A stretch of DNA of 33,002 nucleotides from NCBI RefSeq assembly GCF_900156475.1, contig NZ_FTNR01000022.1:1-33002 (forward strand), written 5' to 3'. How positions within the stretch are numbered: the stretch's first letter is position 1; each line of letters opens with the position of its first letter. The translations under genes were made by a program, and so were the position numbers. Of the stretch, positions 17,482 to 25,936 are shown piece after piece. The stretch is from Natronorubrum thiooxidans (GTDB lineage Archaea > Halobacteriota > Halobacteria > Halobacteriales > Natrialbaceae). The notes beneath the pieces were generated by a model. It did no database searches. It saw only the letters and a list, made by a program, of their open reading frames with translations, and was not told the origin of the DNA.

Positions 17482-18399
17482 TTACGACCAGTTATCGAGA
17501 TTCATTTGTTCTGAAGTCGTCGTTGACACTCTGTTTGAGAGATCACTTACGTTTTGAATGATAGTGGTTTTTTCTGATTGTTGAAAGGTTTCTAACCCGT
17601 CACTCGGTTCAATACCGAGGCCAGGTGGTGGGGCGAACACGGGCCGGTCTTGTTCAAGTGCCATTTCGTACTGGGCCATGGTGCCACCGCTTCCATCAGT
17701 GGCAACGAAGATCATGCCGTCACTCAGAGCAGCGATGAGTTCGTTCCGGTTAAGAAATGAGTGGCGAGTTGGTTCTGCGTCCGGTGAACGCATTGAGACG
17801 AGTAGTCCGCCTGTGTCGATGATTTGGTCGAATAGGGATTGATTCTCTGGTGGATATGCAACGTTGACGCCCGTCCCAAGAACGGCGATTGTTGAATTAC
17901 TTGCCTCAAGCGCACCTCGATGTGCCGCTGTATCAGCGCCGCGTGCTCCGCCACTAACGACCGCGTATCCTTCATCGACTAACGCTGACGAGAGCGATTG
18001 GATCCACTGCCGGCCTATTTCGTTGGTCTCACGTGCTCCCGAGACGCCGACCGTCGTTTCGGTAAGCAACTCAACGTTCCCCTTCGCATACATGAGAACT
18101 GGTGCTGGCCCGTTACGAACGACATCCGGATACTGATCGTCTTCGATCCCGAGAACGGTGATGCCGTCAGATTCGTACGCGTTGAACTGGTTACAGTATG
18201 ACTCGAGTTCTTCGTCGAGCGACCGGATTTCGGCGAGCGTGCTGGCATCAACATAGTGGAATTCATCAGCTAGGGATTCCGGTGCATCGAGGAGACCCGA
18301 TGGATCATCGAAGTAGGTGTACAGATCGTAGGCTCGTGCGTCGCCGATTCCGGAAAGATCGGTTAGGGCGGCTAGTATCGCTTTATCAGTGGCTTTCAT
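17482..18399 (-). CDS. dprA: DprA/Smf-family DNA-processing protein
   Basis: The 305-residue product has a short N-terminal HhH-like segment (LTDLSGIGDARAYDLY, residues 12-27) and the DprA Rossmann-type (SLOG) domain: VGVSGARETNEIGRQW, VVSGGARGADTAAHRGAL (149-160 core), IAVLGTGVNVAYPPENQ and NRNELIAALSDG. In bacteria DprA loads RecA on incoming single-stranded DNA. A nucleotide-sensing role of the SLOG fold is an alternative. The ATG at 18399 overlaps the TGA of the large upstream gene (ATGA), so the pair is translationally coupled; a longer frame from 18501 would overlap that gene extensively and is rejected. Confidence 0.88.
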   Translation of the reverse strand: MKATDKAILAALTDLSGIGDARAYDLYTYFDDPSGLLDAPESLADEFHYVDASTLAEIRSLDEELESYCNQFNAYESDGITVLGIEDDQYPDVVRNGPAPVLMYAKGNVELLTETTVGVSGARETNEIGRQWIQSLSSALVDEGYAVVSGGARGADTAAHRGALEASNSTIAVLGTGVNVAYPPENQSLFDQIIDTGGLLVSMRSPDAEPTRHSFLNRNELIAALSDGMIFVATDGSGGTMAQYEMALEQDRPVFAPPPGLGIEPSDGLETFQQSEKTTIIQNVSDLSNRVSTTTSEQMNLDNWS

Positions 18400-21300
18400 C
18401 GTTTTAGCCCCGCAATTATCTCCGACGCCGGAGTTTCCGGGTCGGTGATTTCTTTCACGTTTTCTCGTGGGCCACCGGGTGTAAGACCGAGAGTGAGACA
18501 AGCAACTCGATCAGCGCCGGCTTGGCGGAGGAGGTGGGCCCCCGCGAGGAGCGAGCTTCCGGTGGTGCAGATATCGTCGAACAGGATCACCGTGTCACCG
18601 TTGAGTTTCGCCCGCGCTCGTAACGACGCGGATGGTTCGACGGCGACGCGCTGACGTTCATCTTTTGATTTCTCCCGCTGTCGTTCAACGGTTTCCGTTC
18701 GCTCAAGGAGCGGCGTATAGAGGATATCCGTCTCAAGTACAGCATCCTGTGCCAACTCCACTAATTGTGGGCTAAGTGAACCTGCCTCGTGTCCAGGGAA
18801 GACAGTGATGTAATCGTAGTCCCACGTATCGAGGAGGAAACGGCGATGAAGGAGATCTTGTAGTCGCGGCCGAAAAACGTCTATCGGGTCGTTCTCGCCG
18901 TGCTTTGCAAGGGCTTTGAGCGCCTCAAAACTCGGTGAGTCTGATCGATACCAGTCCAATGCGAAGACATTCAAGGATCTACTCGCTGGTGAGTCTGCCG
19001 GAGGAGCCACCCGTCTAAACAGATGTGAGAGTCGTCCGAAGTCCAAGAGCGTTGACTCCGCTTCTGTGGTTGATGTTGGTGTGGCAGCAGGAACTGGTCC
19101 AGTTGGTGGTGAGGATTCAGTCGCAGTAAGTGAAGTGAGATCAGCTTGGTGTTCTCTGCTCAGATCTTCGAAGCATGTTTGATAGATTTCGGCGATAGGG
19201 ATCGTTCGGGTGTTGATTCCATTCTCGGTTGGGAGTGGTGGATATGCTGGGAAGGTAGCAAGTCGGTTCAAGGCCTCCTGCAGTTCCTTGAACGAACCTG
19301 GGAGTTCCGGTAGGGGGTAGTTCGTGCCCGGTACGCAAGGTCGGACAAACTCTCTGGTTGTCTTCACGCTCGCCTTTTCATAGAGAAGGTCGTGTGTATC
19401 GTCACCGAACGGTTCCACATTGGTTACTTGATAGTCCGTTACTGTTTCAGCGTCTCCGAACACTTTGCGGTAATCCCGAATGCTGAATGGGAGTCTGTCT
19501 TGATGCTGTGGCCCGTAACCAGCAAACGAGGTCGAGATATCGCCGAATCCTATACACGCATCCAGCAAGACATAATACTGGACACGCGGATCTCTTCGAT
19601 CATCGGGATCAATGTCAATCCTAGGGATCTGGAAGACGAGTTCTAAAACTCTTTTCGCACTTCGGAATGACTCATAGTACTCTGAAAGGTAGTTTACAAA
19701 GACTGTACCACCCCCAGGCACCGTAAATGTCTCTGGACTCGGAACAGGTAGTTCCGACGGAGTGAGGATTCCTTGTTCGTCATCACTCGTTTCTGACATC
19801 GCTTCTCTCGCAGTCCCCTTCGGCCCAGTAGTCGATTCAGCACTTGTCAGATTAGACTGATTCTCCTCCGTTTTCGCACTCTCTTCCCTACTCGAGGAAT
19901 TCCAGTCATTATTACTTTTTATAGGGGATTCTTGTGTGGTACTGAGAAGCTGGTCTGCTACTTGTTTATTATCAGGGTCTAAGGAGGACAAATTTCCTGC
20001 TTCTGCAGCCTCTTGGAGGCGTTGTATCTGCTGGATAGAGAAATCAGATCTAGCGGACAGCTCATGAGGTGCGGCTGCTTGTAGCTCCTCAATGGTTGTG
20101 ATACCTGCCTCAACGAGAGTCTGACCACTACTAGGGCCAACACCGTAAACTGCAAAGAGCCCTTCCCCCCGTAACATCTCTGTGAGATACCGCCGTACAT
20201 ACTTGATGGCTGTATCGTGAGAACACCCCGAAGACATCAATCGATTGACTGCGTCTTCGATATCTGTGGCATCAAGTGTGGTCGCTGCTGCAAGCGAATC
20301 AACGTCCCATCCGCTTGACGATGGGATTTGGTTTTGATGGGTTTTCTCTTGATTTTCCACCGCCGTTCGTTCGTCATACACTCTGACGATAGCTGCACGG
20401 TCGGAGATTATCTGCTGGATATCGTTCTTGGATATGCTATTTCCATCACGTGTACCAATGATTTCTATGATGACAGCAGCATCATGCAGGTCCTTTCCGA
20501 GAAGCGCTGAGTCAACATCTTCAGCTGTTGCATCCGAGGATAAGTTAATTTGAAACCCGGAGACGGGGCGGGCATCGATTTCATGTGCTGTTACATCGAT
20601 CGCACCGGCAGTGACGTGATATTCGAAGAAAACCGGTGTTCGGGGTTGAGTTTTGATTTGTCTCTTACCAATGATTCGTTCAGGCATTCCCGGAGAGAGT
20701 ATTTGGATCCCTGACTCTGACGTACGGATTGATTCGGTTCGGTTTCCGATCAGAACGGCGTCAAGAGATAATTCGAGTGTGTCCTCTAACTCTGTCACAT
20801 CTTCGCTGTCAGTAGCTATCGAGACCGCATCTGAAAGCGCTACGAGATGACTAGTGGTATCGTCTGGTTGGGTTGGATTGATCTCTGAAAGCGGTGGAGA
20901 ACTTGCGCCGTACGAAAATATACCGATATCTGAGACCGTGTGCCACCCAGTTTGTGGACCTGTGAGTAGCCCTTCAGACTCTAATTCTTGAATTATTTTT
21001 GAGGTGCGTGTAGCATCGCGTTCTCCACGGACTAAGATGAACTCAACTTGGTTATCATTCAATTTGTGAAGTAATCGCTTGCATTCTTTGATGATTCGCT
21101 TGTCTGGATGTTGAGACCAGAATAAGTTACCAGTATGAATGAGGGCTCCGACTTCGCTTGTACACGCATAATCAACGATTTCTTTAAATGAGTTCACGAA
21201 ATCATTCTGCCGCTCCTGGCGGCCCATATTTTTCCGGTCAAGATGTGTGTTAGTTGTATGTAATATTGACACTTCTTCACTAGAGTGACTCTGTCTGGGG

Positions 21301-22223
21301 AGAATTATTTCATTGTCCCCAGACTGTCCAGTCTTTTCAGTCTCGATGATCCCCTTCGCAGCCTCTGGATTAGCTCCAGTAAAGATGGGATCCTTAACAT
21401 TAGTATTGGTGAAAATAGCATCCGATAATTCCGCGTCAGTGAAATTAGTTCTGAATAATGACAGTCCAGTGAGATCTGCGGTTCTTAAGTCTGAATTCTT
21501 AAGCGATATTTTTGAAACGGTGCAGTCTGTCAGGTCTACACCACGAAGGTCAGCGTTTGAAAGATTTGAATAGCTGAGGTAGACATCAGTCAAATTAGCA
21601 TTTTGGAAATCAGCACCACTGAAATCAACAGCTGTTAGAACACTACCTGTTAGTTCAGCGTTCCGTAGCACAGCTCCAGATAACAACTCTCGTGGAGAGG
21701 CGTTTAGTTTCCGATTTTCAGGTTGTTCTCGTACTTCAGCGAGTGCTTCAGGAGGCTTTGTTATGTCTGTCTCAGCATGCCAAATACACCGATCAAAACC
21801 CCGCCATGTATTTCGATAGCAACAATGTGGACGGCTTTCAGGATTGTTTTGCTTATCAGGAATCCAAGTGAATCCACAGCGGTCTGTCACAGAATCTACA
21901 TATACTGCTTCTGAGCCAGAAACATCACTCTCGGCAGTTTCAGATTGAACTTTTTCCGCGGTAGTCCGTTTAGTCGCACTCAGTTCGGTAGTTGAAGACC
22001 ATTTCTTCACTAACACATTTTCGAGCTGATACCATTCACCGTCCTCCCAATCAACATCTGTTGCAGGGCTTCCCTCCCAAACAATGAAATTCACTTCTTC
22101 TGAAGAGCCCACACACACTTTAAACTTGAAAACACGCCGTCCTCCTCCAGCGCCAAGATCTTCGTTTATTTTCACCAATAGTGATACAGAGTCATTATGA
22201 TTATACTGTTTGAGACCTCCCAT
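18396..22223 (-). CDS. Giant multidomain protein: OB-fold, Cys/His, pentapeptide repeats, Mre11-like, HhH, PRTase
   Basis: One unbroken frame of 1275 residues is seen. The order is: an OB-fold-like segment (about 10-85); a Cys/His segment (about 115-150: CGFTWIPD, HCCYRNTW, DRCIWH); pentapeptide repeats (about 178-295: SGADFQNANL, SNADLRGVDL and others); an Mre11-like phosphoesterase domain with altered metal residues (Asn325, Asn366, Glu401); a helix-hairpin-helix pair (VYGVGPSSGQTL, about 692-735); an acidic linker; and a ComF-like phosphoribosyltransferase (VILFDDICTTGSS from 1212, the PRPP loop). The ATG at 22223 is preferred: the frame stays open to a GTG at 22307, but those 28 codons are partly IS5-element sequence. 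The end overlaps dprA by four bases. The overall function is unknown; action on DNA, possibly uptake or defence, is inferred. Confidence 0.8.
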   Translation of the reverse strand: MGGLKQYNHNDSVSLLVKINEDLGAGGGRRVFKFKVCVGSSEEVNFIVWEGSPATDVDWEDGEWYQLENVLVKKWSSTTELSATKRTTAEKVQSETAESDVSGSEAVYVDSVTDRCGFTWIPDKQNNPESRPHCCYRNTWRGFDRCIWHAETDITKPPEALAEVREQPENRKLNASPRELLSGAVLRNAELTGSVLTAVDFSGADFQNANLTDVYLSYSNLSNADLRGVDLTDCTVSKISLKNSDLRTADLTGLSLFRTNFTDAELSDAIFTNTNVKDPIFTGANPEAAKGIIETEKTGQSGDNEIILPRQSHSSEEVSILHTTNTHLDRKNMGRQERQNDFVNSFKEIVDYACTSEVGALIHTGNLFWSQHPDKRIIKECKRLLHKLNDNQVEFILVRGERDATRTSKIIQELESEGLLTGPQTGWHTVSDIGIFSYGASSPPLSEINPTQPDDTTSHLVALSDAVSIATDSEDVTELEDTLELSLDAVLIGNRTESIRTSESGIQILSPGMPERIIGKRQIKTQPRTPVFFEYHVTAGAIDVTAHEIDARPVSGFQINLSSDATAEDVDSALLGKDLHDAAVIIEIIGTRDGNSISKNDIQQIISDRAAIVRVYDERTAVENQEKTHQNQIPSSSGWDVDSLAAATTLDATDIEDAVNRLMSSGCSHDTAIKYVRRYLTEMLRGEGLFAVYGVGPSSGQTLVEAGITTIEELQAAAPHELSARSDFSIQQIQRLQEAAEAGNLSSLDPDNKQVADQLLSTTQESPIKSNNDWNSSSREESAKTEENQSNLTSAESTTGPKGTAREAMSETSDDEQGILTPSELPVPSPETFTVPGGGTVFVNYLSEYYESFRSAKRVLELVFQIPRIDIDPDDRRDPRVQYYVLLDACIGFGDISTSFAGYGPQHQDRLPFSIRDYRKVFGDAETVTDYQVTNVEPFGDDTHDLLYEKASVKTTREFVRPCVPGTNYPLPELPGSFKELQEALNRLATFPAYPPLPTENGINTRTIPIAEIYQTCFEDLSREHQADLTSLTATESSPPTGPVPAATPTSTTEAESTLLDFGRLSHLFRRVAPPADSPASRSLNVFALDWYRSDSPSFEALKALAKHGENDPIDVFRPRLQDLLHRRFLLDTWDYDYITVFPGHEAGSLSPQLVELAQDAVLETDILYTPLLERTETVERQREKSKDERQRVAVEPSASLRARAKLNGDTVILFDDICTTGSSLLAGAHLLRQAGADRVACLTLGLTPGGPRENVKEITDPETPASEIIAGLKR

Positions 22224-22271
22224 TGATCTAGACAGAATTAATTCCAAGAAGATAACCTTAATGGCAGAAAG

Positions 22272-22919
22272 GGCTGTGTTGAATCGCCATACGGCGTTGG
22301 ATTTCACTGCTTGACGGCCTGCTTGATGTTATAGACGACACATATCAAGGCGATTTCACGGAACTCTCGATACCAGGTACGCGCTCGCACGGCGTAGCCG
22401 AGCGAGCGCTTGATAGATGAGTTGACAGCTTCGGCCATTGACCGCTGAGCGTACCGATCTTCGTCAATGCGGGCGTTGTGTGCGTGATCGTACGGCGCGA
22501 AGATCCGGTGTTTGATCAGCGGGCGAATGTCGAGTTCACGCAGTCGTTCTCGGAGTTGTTGCTTGTCATAGCCTTTGTCAGCGGCAAGTGACCGCAGATC
22601 GCCCGCATTCCGGCGGGCGATCTGCTCGGCGAGGTCTGCGTCGCTTCCTTCTAACGTCGTCGAACAGTGGAGATCAAGAACGGCTTGCGTTGCTGTATCG
22701 ACGAGTTTTGTGATTTTGAGCGTTTGAACGCGGTAATTCGTTCGTTGGCAGTAATGGCGGCTCGCACGATCACGTTCATAGAATGTTGCGTCGATAGCAG
22801 CGTGTTCGGATGGATCGTGTAACTGCGCCGATTGGCGCAGCAACACTCGACAGACGCTCATACTGATCCGGTCGAACGCCTTACATAATGTGGATGGTGA
22901 GGGGAGATCGGCCGCGCTG
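22272..22919 (-). pseudogene. IS5-family transposase, 3' half (copy A)
   Basis: The minus strand encodes the C-terminal two-thirds of an IS5-family DDE transposase, from AADLPSPSTLCKAFDRI through IDATFYERD (catalytic Asp), LAADKGYDKQ (Asp) and AEAVNSSIKRS (Glu) to the stop at 22304. The terminal repeat GGCTGTGTTGAATCGCCAT lies at 22272. The 5' third is replaced by the IS630 element at 22920. The outer end lies less than 50 bases upstream of the giant gene. Confidence 0.9.
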
Positions 22920-24131
22920 AGTGTAGCTTCAAGCCTGAATCTGTAGATCCTCTTCAATCTCAATTGGGTAGAGCTGGCGTAGCTTGATCCGGGCGTCGTC
23001 AGTAGTAAACTGCCAGTCGATGGGACGATTGGTCGTGTTTCGACGCCTTTGCCACGCAGCGACCTCCGCTCGGAGGGTCGCTGCGTGATAGATCCGATGA
23101 TAAAGACACTATCGTTTGAGGACACCTATTTCGATTTCAGCCATATTCAGCCAACTTCCTCTCTTGGGAGTGTAGTGAAACTCGAACCGATCAAGATACG
23201 CTTGAGCAGAATCTGGTGGGAAGAACTGGTAGAAGGCAGTAGGCTTGTGGGTGTTGAGTTGATCCATCACAACCCGGATGCAGTCCGCATCCGGGTAGTG
23301 GATATCTGCGAGTTCGACCATTCGGTCGATCCATTCTGTCGTCCGTCTCTTCTCGGTAATTTCGACGTTTACCCAGCCAGTCAACGGTTCTGTCGAGAGG
23401 TGGAGTCGCTTTTTGCCGTTTCGTTTGTAGCGGTGATCGGAACGAGCGACCGCTCCCGGTCGGGCCGGGAGCGGGTCGCGTTCGTGTCCTCGTAGCGCCT
23501 TGCTAGATTCGTCAAAACAGATGACTGGACGCTTCTCGTCGTACGGTTCGTGGTAGAGATTGAGAACATCTTCCATATAGTAGACGAAGTCAGCGTCCTG
23601 TTCTGGTGGTATCTCCCAGTAGCTGGAGAGATGAGGTTTTAGAGCGTTTTTTAGCCGCTGTCGGACGGCCTCGTGAGAGATCGACTCGAAGTCGATCTCG
23701 TCGAGGGTAACGAGTTCGTCGGCAAGGAGGTGGAGTGTCCATCGAGAGTGTCCTTCTGGCGGTTCGCTGCAGGCGAGTTTGATGAGGTGGGCTTCGGCGT
23801 TGCCATCGAGTTTGCGTTCGTACTCACGGTCAGGTTTGCGGCGATGAATCGCCGCAATCCCTCGTTCAGTGTAGTCTTTGCGTGTGTTGTGGACGGTTTG
23901 GGGATGACAGTCGACGTGCTCACTGATTGTCGCATCAGTGAGCCCGTCGTCAGCTTTCAGAAGGATTCGTGCGCGTGTGTTGTCTTGGGCTCTCCGTTCA
24001 CTGGTAGAGGTGAACTATTCGAGCGTCTTGCGGTCTTCGTCGCTGAGTTCAACAATATATTTCTTCCCTCCCATTCAGTAAGAGACGCGCTCAGAGAAGA
24101 TACGTTAGACGTTCACTGTTGAAGCTACACT
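22920..24131 (-). mobile_element. IS630-family insertion sequence
   Basis: The element is bounded by perfect 13-bp inverted repeats, AGTGTAGCTTCAA at 22920-22932 and TTGAAGCTACACT at 24119-24131. It is about 1.2 kb and contains a single transposase frame on the minus strand. It is flanked on both sides by 3' halves of an IS5-family element in opposite orientations, which a simple insertion cannot produce. Because neither flank has its original partner, the target duplication cannot be judged. Confidence 0.85.
22929..24074 (-). pseudogene. IS630-family transposase with two internal amber codons
   Basis: The frame runs from ATG at 24074 to TGA at 22929, 381 codons, without a frameshift. It begins with an HTH region (SDEDRKTLE, then ISEHVDCHPQTVHNTRK) and continues with the DDE domain: ICFDESSK (Asp), CIRVVMDQLNTHK (Asp) and GSWLNMAEIEIGVLKR (Glu). 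TAG codons interrupt it at 24017-24015 (after TLE) and 23111-23109 (after VLKR). Relatives appear to have Gln at these places, so both look like CAG-to-TAG changes. A 155-residue internal fragment (23576-23109) with all three catalytic residues could still be translated. Confidence 0.85.
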
Positions 24132-24775
24132 GAGGCCGATCTCCCCGCACCATCTACGCTGTGTAAGGCGTTTGACCGGATCGAAATGAGCGTCTGTCGA
24201 GTGTTGCTGCGCCAGTCAGCGCAGCTACACGATCCATCCGAACACGCTGCTATCGACGCAACATTCTACGAACGAGATCGTGCGAGTCGCCACTACTGCC
24301 ACCGAACGAATTACCGCGTTCAAACGCTCAAGGTCTCAAAACTCGTCGATACAGCAACGCAAGCCGTTCTTGATCTCCACTGTTCGACGACATTAGAAGG
24401 CAGCGACGCAGACCTTGCCGAGCAGATCGCCCGCCGGAATGCGGGCGATCTGCGGTCACTTGCCGCTGACAAAGGCTATGACAAACAACAACTCCGAGAA
24501 CGACTGCGTGAACTCGACATTCGCCCACTGATCAAACACCGGATCTTCGCTCCGTACGATCACGCACACAACGCCCGCATTGACGAAGATCGATACGCTC
24601 AGCGGTCAATGACCGAAACCGTCAATTCAGCCGTCAAGCGCTCGCTCGGCTACGCCGTGCGAGCGCGTACCTGGTATCGAGAGTTCCGTGAAATCGCCTT
24701 GATGTGTGTCGTCTATAATATCAAGCAAGCCGTCAAACAGTGAAATCCAACGCCGTATGGCGATTCAACACAGCC
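24132..24775 (+). pseudogene. IS5-family transposase, 3' half (copy B)
   Basis: This is an inverted near-duplicate of copy A. It reads EADLPAPSTLCKAFDRI, IDATFYERD, LAADKGYDKQ and TETVNSAVKRS, then ends with the same terminal repeat at 24775. The frame begins directly at the IS630 end without its N-terminal third. The missing 5' part of the same family is found at 31828-32055 in the same orientation. Confidence 0.9.
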
Positions 24776-24849
24776 GAACGAGGTTTACCGCGACTACTGG
24801 TAACTTCGATACCAGCCTTTGCTTCGTGACTGCTCCGTCCCACTCTTTT

Positions 24850-25548
24850 TCACTCTCGGCTGATCTCTGGATTCTCAAACTTGTCCGATCGGAAGTAATA
24901 GACGTACCCCCCAAGGCCCAAGATAGAAAGCACGACTAGGACGTTCTGCGGCTTAATGTCGGGCAGCAATCCGAGTATCCCAGGATCAGTACCACTCTTT
25001 ACGTAGATCCGTTCTGGCGGTTGTTCATCCTCGCTCACAGTCCACTTCGCGGTTTGATCGTTATTTTCTAAAGTATCCGCATTCGAGTCGTGGATCTGAC
25101 CGGGCATATCTACAGTGTACGTTAACTCGACGTCATTGATCCTATACGACGAATCTAGCGCATCCACGTACGTCACGTTCCCGTCCGTTTCCGTCACGTT
25201 GATTCGGGAATCTTCACCGGGTGTGAACTCCTGTAGGGTGAGCGTGATCGTAGTTTCGCTACCTTCCGTGGATCGATCGCAGGATGCCTCTTCATAGTTT
25301 GATTCATTGTAAGCGTCCTTTGCAAACTCGCAGACGGTGTCATACCCCTGCTGTTCTGTCTGCCCACTCACTTGAGAAAACGTTTCTTGAGGCATTGATG
25401 CGACCACTTTGTGCGTCTCGATAGTCCCGCTCGAATCAACTGTAGAGGATGCGGTTATCGACGCACATCCGGCGAACAAGACCAAAACGCTAACTGCGAC
25501 AACTGTAATGACGAGTCGCTTATTAGATGACTGTGGATCTTCGAGCAT
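24850..25548 (-). CDS. Membrane-anchored lipoprotein, LppM-like
   Basis: The 232-residue protein has a signal peptide (hydrophobic residues 12-27) ending in a lipobox LFAGC with Cys28. A beta-rich extracellular domain with many Thr, Ser and Asp residues follows, and near the end a transmembrane helix (NVLVVLSILGLGGYVYYF), leaving a short cytoplasmic charged tail. This layout matches haloarchaeal DUF3153/LppM-like proteins, whose role is unknown. It is divergent from the small gene at 25639 and may belong to the envelope-associated module that follows. Confidence 0.7.
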   Translation of the reverse strand: MLEDPQSSNKRLVITVVAVSVLVLFAGCASITASSTVDSSGTIETHKVVASMPQETFSQVSGQTEQQGYDTVCEFAKDAYNESNYEEASCDRSTEGSETTITLTLQEFTPGEDSRINVTETDGNVTYVDALDSSYRINDVELTYTVDMPGQIHDSNADTLENNDQTAKWTVSEDEQPPERIYVKSGTDPGILGLLPDIKPQNVLVVLSILGLGGYVYYFRSDKFENPEISRE

Positions 25549-25638
25549 CGTGCTGTACCCTACCCAATTGAATACTAAAGTGGTTCGGAATTCTGACCAT
25601 TCAAACCACTAATCGGTTCCCGGACCACAGTATCGGTA

Positions 25639-25920
25639 ATGGAACCTGATCGTGTCGATACGGGGGACAGGGGATCATTCTCCCCCCAGAAGATCAACCC
25701 TGAAGAATTCGAGAATGCACGTGTTAGAAATCGAGTCATGCGAAGAGTGGTGGATCTGTGTGAAGCTGATCCTGAAGTAAGGGCGATGCTTCTCACTCCC
25801 TTCATTGAGTTGAAAGAGAACACAGGGCAGGACTATTCTGATCTCCGGGACGATATCTCGGAAGCTTCTCCTGCGGAGATTGAGCAGCGACTGCGTGATA
25901 TCCCCAACAGCACCGGATAG
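25639..25920 (+). CDS. Small acidic protein, unknown
   Basis: This 93-residue protein has no recognised domain. It is predicted to be mostly helical after residue 20 (ENARVRNRVMRRVVDLCEAD, then EIEQRLRDI). It starts at an ATG after a 90-base gap from the divergent lipoprotein gene and is followed 16 bases later by the tailed acidic protein, so the two are probably one transcript. Its job may be as a partner or chaperone of the next protein, but nothing in the sequence proves it. Confidence 0.6.
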   Translation: MEPDRVDTGDRGSFSPQKINPEEFENARVRNRVMRRVVDLCEADPEVRAMLLTPFIELKENTGQDYSDLRDDISEASPAEIEQRLRDIPNSTG

Positions 25921-25936
25921 ATCTTGCGAAAAGGGG

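Noticed and set aside
22224-22307. GTG start at 22307 for the giant protein
   Set aside because: The first codons derive from the IS5-family terminal repeat, and a TATA-like sequence near 22255 fits the ATG at 22223.
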